From NCBI RefSeq assembly GCF_938045625.1, contig NZ_CALIAV010000019.1, forward strand, positions 1 through 60,050: a DNA stretch of 60,050 nucleotides, written 5' to 3'. Of this stretch, positions 51,930 through 60,020 are shown piece by piece (position 1 is the first letter of the stretch; every line of letters begins with the position of its first letter). Source of the DNA: an uncultured Campylobacter sp. (GTDB taxonomy: Bacteria; Campylobacterota; Campylobacteria; Campylobacterales; Campylobacteraceae). The position numbers and the translations under genes are program-made. The notes below the pieces were generated by a model. That model was not told the origin of the DNA, ran no database searches, and saw only the letters and a list, made by a program, of their open reading frames with translations.

Positions 51930-53906
51930 TTAAAGTTTGCGGATTTTGGCGATCTCGTCGCGCAATGCTGCCGCCTTTTCAAACTCTAACTGCTCTGCGG
52001 CTTCTAGCATCTGCTTTCTCAGCTCTTTTATTATACTCGCTCGCTCGGCAGCAGGCATTTTTTCCAGATTTGCGCCTTTTCTTAAGATCTCCGTGCCGTC
52101 CTCGACGTGCAGGCTCTCCTCGATATTTCGGCTGGCCGAGCGCGGCGTGATGCCGTGAGCGCGGTTGTACTCCTCTTGCATCTTACGTCGCGCCAGCGTC
52201 GTATCCATCGCTTCTTGCATTGATTTGGTGATCTTTTTGGCAAACATCAGCACTCGGCCGTTTACGTTTCTAGCCGCGCGCCCCATCGTTTGGATTAGGC
52301 TCGTCGTCGAGCGCAAAAAGCCCTCCTTATCGGCGTCCATGATGGCTATGAGGCTAACCTCGGGCAGATCAAGCCCTTCTCGGAGCAAATTTATGCCGAT
52401 GAGCATATCAAACTCGCCTCCGCGTAGCCCGCGGATGATCTCGTTTCGCTCGACGGCATCGATATCGGAGTGCATGTACTTGACCTTGATGCCAAGCTCG
52501 GTGTAGTAGCGGCTGAGCTCCTCGGCCATCTTTTTGGTGAGTACGGTGACTAGCACGCGTTCGTTTCTCTCGATCGTTTTTTTAGCCTCGTCAAATAAAA
52601 TCTCCACCTGATTTTCGCTATCTTTTATCTCGATTAATGGATCGAGCAGTCCCGTCGGGCGTAAAATTTGCTCATAGACGTGGCCGCAGCTTAAATTTAT
52701 CTCGTATTCGTTTGGGGTTGCCGAGACAAAAAGGAATTTAGCGCGTTTGTTTATAAACTCGTCAAATTTGAGCGGACGGTTATCTAGCGCGGACGGCAAA
52801 CGAAAGCCGTACTCCACCAGCACTTCTTTGCGGCTGCGGTCGCCTGCGTACATCCCGCGAAACTGCGGTAGGCTAACGTGGCTTTCGTCTACGATGACTA
52901 GGTAGTCCTTGCCGCCCAGCTCGAAATAATCAAACATCGAGTATGGCGTCTCTCCGGGCTTTTGCCCCGTTAGGTGTCGCGCGTAGTTTTCGATGCCCTT
53001 GCACATGCCCGTGCTGCTCATCATCTCTAGGTCAAATTCAACTCGCTGTTTTAGGCGCTGGGCTTCGACGAGTTTGCCTTGCTCGTTAAATTCTTTTAGC
53101 CGCTCGGCTAGCTCCTCTTCGATCTGTTTGATGGCGATTTTTAGGCGGTTTTCGCCCACGATAAACTGGCTGGTCGGGTAGAGGATAAATTTTTTCAGGT
53201 CGTGTCTTTTTTTGTTTTCCAGCACGTCCAGGCTATACATCGTCTCGATCTCGTCGCCGAAAAACTCGATCCTAAATGCTTCGTCGTTAAAATACGCGGG
53301 ATATACGTCCACCACGTCGCCGTTTACGCGAAAGTCGCCGCGGTCGAAATAAACGTCGTTTCGCTTGTATCCCATATCCACTAGCTTTTGCAGTAGCGCG
53401 CGCTGGTTGATTTTATCGCCGACGTTTAGGTATGCGACCATGCCTTGGTATTCGCTAGGATTACCTAAGCCGTAGTTGGCCGATACCGACGCCACGCACA
53501 CGACGTCGTCAAAGCTAAGCAAGCTCGCCGTCGCAGAGAGGCGCAGGCGCTCGAGCTCCTCGTTTACGGAGCTGTCTTTTTCTATGAAAAGATCCTGGCG
53601 CGGGATATAGGCTTCGGGCTGATAGTAGTCGTAGTAGCTGATAAAATACTCCACGTGATTTTTAGGGAAAAAGCCCTTAAATTCGCTATAAAGCTGCGCG
53701 GCAAGGGACTTGTTGTGCGTCATGATTAGCGTTGGCATATTTAGCTCGCGTATAACGTTTGCCATCGTAAAGGTCTTGCCTGAGCCCGTGACGCCTAAAA
53801 GCGTTTGGTATTTGTTGCCAGATCTTACGGAGGCTACGATATTTTGGGCTGCGCGGGCCTGATCCTCGCTCGGGCTAAATTTGGACGAAATTTCAAAATT
53901 TTTCAT
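51930..53906 (-). CDS. uvrB: Excinuclease ABC subunit B
   Basis: A 658-aa damage-verifying helicase of nucleotide excision repair. Walker A GVTGSGKTF lies near residues 39-47, the beta-hairpin SYYDYYQPEAYIPRQDLFIEKDSSVNEELERLR is complete, and helicase motifs DESHVSLPQ, SATPNEYE, and IQTMGRAARN follow. The C-terminal UVR domain (ELRKQMLEAAEQLEFEKAAALRDEI) binds UvrC. It works with Mfd, also encoded in this window. It is divergent from the coiled-coil gene. Confidence 0.98.
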   Translation of the reverse strand: MKNFEISSKFSPSEDQARAAQNIVASVRSGNKYQTLLGVTGSGKTFTMANVIRELNMPTLIMTHNKSLAAQLYSEFKGFFPKNHVEYFISYYDYYQPEAYIPRQDLFIEKDSSVNEELERLRLSATASLLSFDDVVCVASVSANYGLGNPSEYQGMVAYLNVGDKINQRALLQKLVDMGYKRNDVYFDRGDFRVNGDVVDVYPAYFNDEAFRIEFFGDEIETMYSLDVLENKKRHDLKKFILYPTSQFIVGENRLKIAIKQIEEELAERLKEFNEQGKLVEAQRLKQRVEFDLEMMSSTGMCKGIENYARHLTGQKPGETPYSMFDYFELGGKDYLVIVDESHVSLPQFRGMYAGDRSRKEVLVEYGFRLPSALDNRPLKFDEFINKRAKFLFVSATPNEYEINLSCGHVYEQILRPTGLLDPLIEIKDSENQVEILFDEAKKTIERNERVLVTVLTKKMAEELSRYYTELGIKVKYMHSDIDAVERNEIIRGLRGGEFDMLIGINLLREGLDLPEVSLIAIMDADKEGFLRSTTSLIQTMGRAARNVNGRVLMFAKKITKSMQEAMDTTLARRKMQEEYNRAHGITPRSASRNIEESLHVEDGTEILRKGANLEKMPAAERASIIKELRKQMLEAAEQLEFEKAAALRDEIAKIRKL

Positions 53907-53973
53907 TTTTTACCTTAAAAATCAGCTTTTTTTGTTACAATTACGTAAAATTATACCAAAACTAAGGAAAAAG

Positions 53974-54207
53974 ATGTTTGATAACGATAAAGTACTAAAC
54001 ACCCTAACCGACAAGGTAAACGACCTGCTGGCTAGATATAACGAAATTTGCGAAGAAAACGAGTCTCTACGCAACGAACTAATCAGCGTCAAAGCCCAAA
54101 ACGAAGCAAAAACAAACCAAATCACCCGCCTAGAAGAAGACCTAAGAACCAAAAATACCGAGAGTGACGACGTTATCCGTAAGATCGAAGCGGTACTGGG
54201 AAAATAA
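53974..54207 (+). CDS. Short coiled-coil protein, ZapB-like
   Basis: A 77-aa acidic protein that is one continuous coiled coil: VLNTLTDKVNDLLARYNEICEENESLRNELISVK, then NQITRLEEDLRTKN. No membrane or globular domain. I chose the ATG at 53974, which has AAGGAAAAAG in front, over an upstream ATG that would add an unrelated hydrophobic stretch. Length and heptad pattern resemble the Z-ring protein ZapB, and the next gene resembles ZapA. This assignment is from pattern and neighbourhood only. Confidence 0.8.
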   Translation: MFDNDKVLNTLTDKVNDLLARYNEICEENESLRNELISVKAQNEAKTNQITRLEEDLRTKNTESDDVIRKIEAVLGK

Positions 54208-54214
54208 ATAAACG

Positions 54215-54439
54215 ATGAAAAAAATAACGGTAAAAATAGCTTCCACATTCTACAACATCAGCCTCGAGGACGACTTTGCCCAAAATTTTGAAAAAGAATG
54301 GGAGACCTTTACCGGAGGCAAAAAGTATCTCGACGTCAAAGAGCTACTAAGCGCCTTTGTACAAAAATGCTATGAAAACTATCAGCAGGAGCGCGATCTG
54401 CGCTCTTTAGCCCAAAAAGTAAGTAAAGAAATAAGTTAA
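54215..54439 (+). CDS. ZapA-like small protein
   Basis: A 74-aa protein whose first part (KKITVKIASTFYNISLEDDF) follows the ZapA pattern of a beta strand pair starting with V-x-I-x-G-x-x-Y-x-I, followed by helices (KELLSAFVQKCYENYQQERDLRSLAQKV). Canonical ZapA proteins are around 100 aa; the C-terminal coiled coil is short here. Seven bp separate it from the coiled-coil gene, so they are almost surely cotranscribed. A role at the FtsZ ring is plausible but not demonstrated. Confidence 0.8.
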   Translation: MKKITVKIASTFYNISLEDDFAQNFEKEWETFTGGKKYLDVKELLSAFVQKCYENYQQERDLRSLAQKVSKEIS

Positions 54440-54570
54440 ATTTTATCCTAGATTACTTTTCTACACGCACCCATATAAAAAGATTTCATTTTAATCTATT
54501 TTTAAGCTAATTATCTATATAATCCCGCCAACTGCATAAGTGTATGCAGAATAAACACAAGGAGTCTCAT

Positions 54571-55002
54571 ATGAGAAAAGGTTTTACAATGATTGAGTTG
54601 ATCTTCGTGATCGTTATTTTAGGTATTCTAGCTGCTGTAGCTATCCCAAGACTAACTGCAACTCGTGATGATGCTGAGGTTTCTGCTGCTGCGACAAACA
54701 TCGCTACATTGATGTCTGATATAAACGCATATTTTACTTCACAAGGTCGCGTTAGCCGTACTATAGCCGATATGACTTCCGTTCCAAATCCTATCGCTAT
54801 CAGAGGAAATAACTGCCTAACCTTAGTGCCTCCTGCAAATGTTAATGAGAGAGAGATCGCAGTTAATATAGGAGACGCTGGTCTTTGTGCTGACGTATGG
54901 GGACTACCTAGCGTGTCTGCTATCAGAACATATCTAGAGGGAGTTGATGGTGGCAAAGCGGCAAACACTATCCGCGTAGGCGGTCTAGCCGTAGTTCGCT
55001 AA
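54571..55002 (+). CDS. Type IV prepilin / pseudopilin-like protein
   Basis: A 143-aa secreted filament-type subunit. The prepilin signal MRKG/FTMIELIFVIVILGILAAVAIPRL has the cleavage Gly, mature Phe1 and Glu5, so a PilD-type peptidase should cut it. The C-terminal domain has two Cys (in NNCLTLVP and AGLCADVW) likely to form a disulfide. I start at 54571 (AAGGAG in front), not at the ATG nine codons upstream. A TATAAT lies at 54518-54523 and a strong terminator follows, so this is a separate transcription unit. In C. jejuni a similar gene precedes priA. Confidence 0.88.
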   Translation: MRKGFTMIELIFVIVILGILAAVAIPRLTATRDDAEVSAAATNIATLMSDINAYFTSQGRVSRTIADMTSVPNPIAIRGNNCLTLVPPANVNEREIAVNIGDAGLCADVWGLPSVSAIRTYLEGVDGGKAANTIRVGGLAVVR

Positions 55003-55032
55003 TCTTAATTCATTTAGATAAATGCGATAAAA

Positions 55033-55064
55033 GCCCGAGCCTAGAGATAGGTCTCGGGCTTTTT
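55033..55064 (+). terminator. Strong rho-independent terminator of the first pilin gene
   Basis: GCCCGAGCCTA (55033-55043) pairs with TAGGTCTCGGGC (55048-55059), one bulged base, loop GAGA, followed directly by TTTTT. It lies 30 bp after the stop codon. Confidence 0.9.
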
Positions 55065-55173
55065 AAATTTTATTCTTGATGAAAAATTCAGCTTGTTTGA
55101 TTCTAGTATATTTTTATGATTTTAAAAACTTGTTTTAGATAAAATTACGAAAATCAAGAACGAAGGATGCTCC

Positions 55174-55587
55174 ATGAGGCGCGGTTTTACGATGATTGAG
55201 TTGGTGTTTGTTATAGTTGTGATAGGTATATTAGCCGGTATCGCTATGCCTAGGCTATTTGTTACCAGAGACGATGCTATAATAGCAAGAGCCAGAACCG
55301 ATTTAGCTTCTATAAGAAGCGCTATCGTTAATGCTTATAACGCAAATATGCTAAGAGGCGCTTTTCAGTATCCTGCTCTTGAGGGAGCCGATAATAACGT
55401 ACTATTTGAAAACATTTTGCAAACCGGAATCAGACCCAATCCTCAAAATGGATGGACTAGCAACGCAGCCAACGTTTATACGTTTACATTGGGTCGTAGA
55501 GTGGCTACTTTTACATACACTCAAAATACTGGAACTTTTGTGTGTGCCGATAACGATACCGGTCGATTTTGTCAAGAATTGGAGTAA
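55174..55587 (+). CDS. Second prepilin / pseudopilin-like protein
   Basis: A 137-aa protein with prepilin signal MRRG/FTMIELVFVIVVIGILAGIAMPRL, again with Phe1 and Glu5. Its C-terminal part is different from the first pilin and carries one Cys pair (FVCADNDTGRFC). It looks like a low-abundance pseudopilin partner. GAAGGATGC precedes ATG. Its TAA overlaps the priA ATG (TAATG), so the pilin and the replication restart helicase are translated in tandem. Confidence 0.86.
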   Translation: MRRGFTMIELVFVIVVIGILAGIAMPRLFVTRDDAIIARARTDLASIRSAIVNAYNANMLRGAFQYPALEGADNNVLFENILQTGIRPNPQNGWTSNAANVYTFTLGRRVATFTYTQNTGTFVCADNDTGRFCQELE

Positions 55588-57674
55588 TGCTCTACTACCA
55601 AATAATTCCAAGCGGCTTAAATCTTAAACCGCTTACATATTGTTCAGATTTTAAAATACCCAATTTTACCCAAGTCTTAATCAATATAAAAAATAAAAAA
55701 ACTATCGGCTACGTCCTCCAAAGCGTAGCCGAGCCAAATTTTAAAACGCTTGAAATTCTAGAAATTTTACCCGCCACGCTTACACCCATACAAATTTCGC
55801 TTTTGAAATTTATCTCGCATTACTATGTCGTAAATTTATCTATCGCGGCCGGACTTTTTACTCCGCTTGAGATTGAAGCGCCTTGCTTGCAGAATTTGAC
55901 GCAAGCGCAAATTCTGAGCGATAAAAACGAGACAAATGCAAAATTTGACGATAGCAAAGAGTTAAATTTGACTACGGAATTAAACGAAACATCGGAGTCA
56001 AATTTGCCTGAAAATTTAAATAATAATAGCTTGCAAGAAAATTTGAAATTAAATGAGAGTGTTGCTACTAAATTAAATTTTAATAATCCCGCACGGTCGC
56101 CAAAAACAGTTTTCGACCACCCAGATATATCCGAATTTTTCCCAAAAATCCCAAACCTAAACCAAGATCAACAAGAAGCGCTAAATTTTGCCAAAATTCA
56201 CAAAACGAGTTTGATTTTCGGCGATACGGGAAGCGGTAAAAGCGAGATTTATTTTTCGCTTATCCGCGAATATCTACTTGCGGGCAAACAGGTTTTGCTT
56301 TTGATGCCGGAAATCTCGCTAACGCCGCAGATGACGAAACGACTAAAAAGCTATTTCGGCGAAAAATTCGGCGTGTGGCACTCTAAAATAACTCCAAAAA
56401 AGCGCGGCGAGATCCTACAAAAATTTCAGAGTCGCGAGATAAATTTGATCGCAGGCGCGCGCTCGGCGCTATTTTTGCCGTTTACCAAGCTTGGGCTTAT
56501 TATCGTCGACGAGGAGCACGACGATAGCTATAAATCCGCGCAAAATCCGCACTATAACGCCCGCGACCTTGCGCTATTTTTGGCGAGCAAATTTGACATC
56601 AAAGTCGTACTTGGCTCGGCGACCCCGAGCGTCGTGAGCTTTAAAAAGCAGCCGCATTTTAGACTAAGAGGAACGTTTTTTAAAAGCGAAAAAAAATTTA
56701 TCTACGACGAGAGCGAGACGGGGCTTAGTGACGTGATACTGGGCGAGCTTGCGGCGAGTTTTACGAGCGGTAAGCAGGCGGTGGTCTTCCTGCCGACGCG
56801 TGCAAATTTCCGCTATCTTTCATGCCGCGAGTGCGGTAGCGCGATAAAGTGCCCGTTTTGTAGTGTCGGAATGAGCTTTTATAAGAAGCGAAACGTGCTA
56901 AAATGCCAGTACTGCGGCTTTATGACAGCTGCGACGTGCTCGTGCGAAAAGTGCGGTAGCGAGATGATCGAGGCGAAAAAAATAGGCACCGACGAGCTGA
57001 CGGACGCCCTGCGCTCGTCGTTTCCAGCGGCTAGGATCGAGAAATTCGACCGCGACGAGATCACGACGCAAAACAAGCTCGAAAAGACGCTAAAAGCCTT
57101 TAACGCGGGCGAGATAGACGCGCTCGTCGGTACGCAGATGTTGAGCAAAGGACATGACTATCACAATGTGGATCTTGCCGTCATTATGGGCGTCGACGAG
57201 CTGCTAAATTTCCCGGATTTTCGCGCTCGCGAGCGGACATTGGCGCTGGCGATGCAAGTGGCAGGCAGGGCTGGACGCTCGGGCGAGGGGCGCGTGGTCG
57301 TGCAGAGTAGGCAGCGGGAGTTTTTTGAAAATTTTATCACGGATTACGACGCGTTTTTGGCTGAGGAGATCGCAGCGCGTGAGCCGATATATCCGCCGTT
57401 TGCTAGACTTTTGCGGGTTATCGTTTCTGAAAAAAGCGAGCAGGCGGCAAAGCAAAGGCTTGAGCTTTGCGTAGCCGAGCTTGAAAAATTGCGCATGGCC
57501 GAGTCTTCGCTAGAGATCGTCGGACACGGCAAGTGCGCGATCGAAATCCTGGGCGGAAAATACCGTTTTGAGATTTTGCTGCGCTCCGCCTCGCACGCTC
57601 CGCTTATAAAAGCCGCTCGCATCTGCGCCGCGCACGGCTTTGACGTCGATATGGATCCGATAAATTTCTCGTAA
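55587..57674 (+). CDS. priA: Primosomal protein N' (replication restart helicase PriA)
   Basis: A 695-aa 3'-5' helicase that reloads replication at collapsed forks. Walker A GDTGSGKS is at about 212-219, the DEEH box is IIVDEEHDDSYKSAQNPHYNARD, and eight Cys in CRECGSAIKCPFCSVG and the following LKCQYCG/CSCEKCG bind two zinc ions. I start at 55587, overlapping the pilin stop, not at the ATG six codons upstream. Between the N-terminal DNA-binding part and the helicase there is an unusual Asn/Leu/Glu-rich low-complexity linker (residues about 105-175), encoded by DNA full of AAATTT words. Confidence 0.96.
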   Translation: MLYYQIIPSGLNLKPLTYCSDFKIPNFTQVLINIKNKKTIGYVLQSVAEPNFKTLEILEILPATLTPIQISLLKFISHYYVVNLSIAAGLFTPLEIEAPCLQNLTQAQILSDKNETNAKFDDSKELNLTTELNETSESNLPENLNNNSLQENLKLNESVATKLNFNNPARSPKTVFDHPDISEFFPKIPNLNQDQQEALNFAKIHKTSLIFGDTGSGKSEIYFSLIREYLLAGKQVLLLMPEISLTPQMTKRLKSYFGEKFGVWHSKITPKKRGEILQKFQSREINLIAGARSALFLPFTKLGLIIVDEEHDDSYKSAQNPHYNARDLALFLASKFDIKVVLGSATPSVVSFKKQPHFRLRGTFFKSEKKFIYDESETGLSDVILGELAASFTSGKQAVVFLPTRANFRYLSCRECGSAIKCPFCSVGMSFYKKRNVLKCQYCGFMTAATCSCEKCGSEMIEAKKIGTDELTDALRSSFPAARIEKFDRDEITTQNKLEKTLKAFNAGEIDALVGTQMLSKGHDYHNVDLAVIMGVDELLNFPDFRARERTLALAMQVAGRAGRSGEGRVVVQSRQREFFENFITDYDAFLAEEIAAREPIYPPFARLLRVIVSEKSEQAAKQRLELCVAELEKLRMAESSLEIVGHGKCAIEILGGKYRFEILLRSASHAPLIKAARICAAHGFDVDMDPINFS

Positions 57675-58117
57675 ATTTGATTTCTTTTCGTTTGACTTTC
57701 GATGTTTAATTTGGGTGGCTAGAAAGCGTCTTAAATGTTTTGTAAGGTTTGTAAAATCAAATTTCACATTCGGCTTGGTGTCAAAATTTAAGCTAAAACG
57801 AGCTCGTTTTGGTTTTGGCGTCTAGAGATCAAGTCTTAAATTTAACGTAAGTTTTGCTATTAATCCACTAACATAGACCAGCCAAATCTACCAAATAGTC
57901 TTTAGTGTGTTTTGGCGGCTATTTTGCGGATAAAGATATTATAAATTTAAAATCTTACTTAAATCAAAACTAAAATGTAATTAAAGTTTCCATTTATGAT
58001 AATGCTTATCTTTTTAAGCCGAATTTTATATGATTTATATATAATCCCGTTATAATTTTATCTAGCCTTAAATATACAGTCTAATTAAAATTATAAAAAT
58101 CACCCTAAAGGAACTTA
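57675..58117. other. Intergenic region between priA and the DUF417 gene
   Basis: 443 bp without a convincing ORF. AAAACGAGCTCGTTTT at 57795-57810 is a perfect 16-bp palindrome. GATAATGCTTATC at 57998-58010 is an inverted repeat that resembles Fur or PerR sites. TATAAT elements follow at about 58040-58055, leading into the DUF417 gene. Confidence 0.5.
57998..58010 (+). promoter_or_regulatory. GATAA-TGC-TTATC inverted repeat (possible Fur/PerR-type site)
   Basis: A 5-bp inverted repeat GATAA/TTATC spaced by three bases lies about 30-40 bp upstream of TATATAATCCCG, the probable -10 of the DUF417 gene. The sequence context TATGATAATGCTTATC is close to one and a half units of the Fur consensus. 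Peroxide regulator (PerR) sites in Campylobacter are similar, so the regulator cannot be told apart. Confidence 0.4.
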
Positions 58118-58750
58118 ATGCAAAAATTTTTACAAGCCCTAGCAGGCTCGCAAAAATATTTCGTAAATTACGTTAGCGTCGCGATTTTCATCGTGATGGC
58201 GTGGATAGGCGGACTCAAAGTCGTGCAATACGAGGCCGACGGCATTGTGCCGTTTGTAACCAACAGCCCGTTTTTTAGCTACATGTATAGCAAAAAAGAT
58301 ATCGTAGATAACGGCAAGGGCAAAATGGTCGCCGAGTATAACCTACATAAAAACCCGGAAGGCTTGGTTGTGCCTAAAAACATCGAGTGGCATAAACAAA
58401 ACGGTACTTATGCGGTTTCGTATCTGATCGGCGCGATGATCTGCACTATCGGTACGCTCGTGCTGCTTGGCATCTGGTTCCCTAAACTAGGGCTTATCGG
58501 CGGGCTGCTGACATTTGGCATGTCTATCGTAACGCTTAGCTTTTTGATAACGACGCCTGAGACTTGGGTGCCAAATCTAGGCAACCCAGCACTTGGCATA
58601 ACCGAAAGCCCTAATCACGGCTTCCCGTATCTATCGGGTGCTGGACGACTGGTACTAAAAGATATAATAATGTCTGCTGCGGGACTAATCGTAGCCTCAA
58701 ATGCGGCTCGCAGGATTTTGGAGTGCTGCAAAAGCTGCCCGGCTAAGTAA
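58118..58750 (+). CDS. DUF417 (YkgB/RclC-like) membrane protein
   Basis: A 210-aa inner-membrane protein with four TM helices. The family signature is clear: VAIFIVMAWIGGLKVVQYEADGIVPFVTNSPFFSYMY near residues 15-52. The C-terminal half has GIWFPKLGLIGGLLTFGMSIVTLSFLITTPETWV and FPYLSGAGRLVLKDIIM. E. coli RclC of this family belongs to a reactive-chlorine defence operon; a similar stress role is possible here. AAAGGAAC precedes ATG. A strong hairpin ends the transcript, so it is probably monocistronic. Confidence 0.9.
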   Translation: MQKFLQALAGSQKYFVNYVSVAIFIVMAWIGGLKVVQYEADGIVPFVTNSPFFSYMYSKKDIVDNGKGKMVAEYNLHKNPEGLVVPKNIEWHKQNGTYAVSYLIGAMICTIGTLVLLGIWFPKLGLIGGLLTFGMSIVTLSFLITTPETWVPNLGNPALGITESPNHGFPYLSGAGRLVLKDIIMSAAGLIVASNAARRILECCKSCPAK

Positions 58751-58765
58751 AATTTGCAGATTTTA

Positions 58766-58820
58766 GCGAGCGGTACGCCTATTTATATTTTTAGGCGACT
58801 TGCCGCTCGCGGCCGTTTTT
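58766..58820 (+). terminator. Terminator of the DUF417 gene
   Basis: Two stacked stems: GCGAGCGG (58766-58773) with CCGCTCGC (58803-58810), and CGCCTA (58776-58781) with TAGGCG (58792-58797), followed by GGCCGTTTTTC. The hairpin starts 15 bp after the stop codon. Confidence 0.75.
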
Positions 58821-58991
58821 CTCATCTCTACTTTTTACTATCTCGTTAGAAATTTACTTTGCTTTTTTAATCTATATCAAATCAATTTTATCCGTTTGCT
58901 CGCTCGTTAAATTTAGCAAACCGTGTCCGCGTAAAATGCTGCCGTAAGCAAAGATCAGGTAAAATGCAACCCTAAATTTAAAGGAGAAAAT

Positions 58992-59735
58992 ATGGCATTT
59001 TTCGATTTTTTCAAAAAAGGCGGCAAAAATAGCGCAAACGCCGCAAAGATCGGCAAGACCGCGCAGGAGCGCAAGGATATAAGCATAGAAATTTTAAAAT
59101 CCCAAGGCGTGCCGTACATCGACCATCTGCCGCTACGATACGAGACGGGTGAGATCACTCCGCGCGAAAAGGACGAGGTTATCGCCCGTGCGATCTGCTC
59201 GTTTGCTGCGATAATGTGCGCCTGCACGATCAGAGATAACGGCGAGCTAACCGACGAAGACAAGCAGGGCACGAAGGACTTTTTGGATAATCGCTTTGGG
59301 TGCATAGACAAGCTAACGCGCATGGAACGCCGCGTCATAGAGGGTGAGGCGAGCTATAACGAGGCCGTAAATATGGGCTGGAAATACGAGTCGCTGTGGG
59401 CGCTGATGTGGGCCATGGGTCTCGTAGAGGAGCTAAATTTCCCAAACGAGATCTGCGACTGCAAATTTGTGATGGATACCTTTATCGGCGGTGATTTTTC
59501 GGAGCGCGTGAAGCTGCGGGGTACTGATGAAATCCTGCAAGCGCTTGATCTCGTCTATCGTTACCACTGGGCGTGCGTCAATGCCCGCGTGCACGGCACC
59601 AAGAGTGCTGGACTCGATGAGGAAGTCGTGATGGAGAGACGCGGCGGGCTAGAGTGGCTGTGCTGCAAGGGTGCTGAGAACGATAATCTGACGGATGAAT
59701 ATAACGCGTGGGATTATCCTGATCTGAATGCTTAG
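58992..59735 (+). CDS. DUF4272-domain protein
   Basis: A 247-aa soluble protein. The N-terminal 25 residues are basic and Phe-rich (AFFDFFKKGGKNSANAAK); the rest matches DUF4272: SIEILKSQGVPYIDHLPLRYETGEITPREKDEVIARAICSF, then MGWKYESLWALMWAMGLVEELNFP with conserved Trp and Glu residues, and a C-terminal VYRYHWACVNARVHG. Members often sit near toxin-immunity or mobile regions, but no such gene is visible here. Function unknown. AAAGGAG precedes ATG. A repeat copy follows its stop. Confidence 0.85.
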   Translation: MAFFDFFKKGGKNSANAAKIGKTAQERKDISIEILKSQGVPYIDHLPLRYETGEITPREKDEVIARAICSFAAIMCACTIRDNGELTDEDKQGTKDFLDNRFGCIDKLTRMERRVIEGEASYNEAVNMGWKYESLWALMWAMGLVEELNFPNEICDCKFVMDTFIGGDFSERVKLRGTDEILQALDLVYRYHWACVNARVHGTKSAGLDEEVVMERRGGLEWLCCKGAENDNLTDEYNAWDYPDLNA

Positions 59736-59740
59736 TGGCC

Positions 59741-59862
59741 CCTCTTTTTCCTTTATACATCGTTGGAAATTTCGCCGAATTTCAGTCACGTATTATAATA
59801 TACGCTCCTTCATTCGGCTCATTTCCGCCTCGTCTAAAGAAAAATACTGCACCTTATTTCCG
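59741..59862 (+). repeat. Post-stop repeat, copy D (after the DUF4272 gene)
   Basis: It starts 6 bp after the stop codon. Modules: CCTCTTTTTCCTTTATACAT and CGTTGG (59741-59766), TTCATTCGGCTCATTTCC (about 59809-59826), and GCCTCGTCTAAAGAAAAATA with CTGCACCTTATTTC (59827-59860). The order matches copies A and B; sequence is more diverged, with a palindromic ATTATAAT stretch between the first two modules. The remainder of the 315-bp end region holds no gene. Confidence 0.65.
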
Positions 59863-60020
59863 TGTAGCGGTATTTTCTCGCATCGCTATATTCGGTCGCT
59901 ACTCATGCACAATAATCACCATCGTAAAATTTTAAGTCGCTTAGTCTAGCTTCGCGATACTGCCACTCTTGTATTCTTTAACTCAAATTTAAACTAGCCT
60001 GCGCTTAAAAATTAAATTTC

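Noticed and set aside
59728..59949. Two overlapping plus-strand ORFs after the DUF4272 gene
   Set aside because: They translate the diverged repeat copy D; starts have no ribosome binding site and products are unlike any protein.
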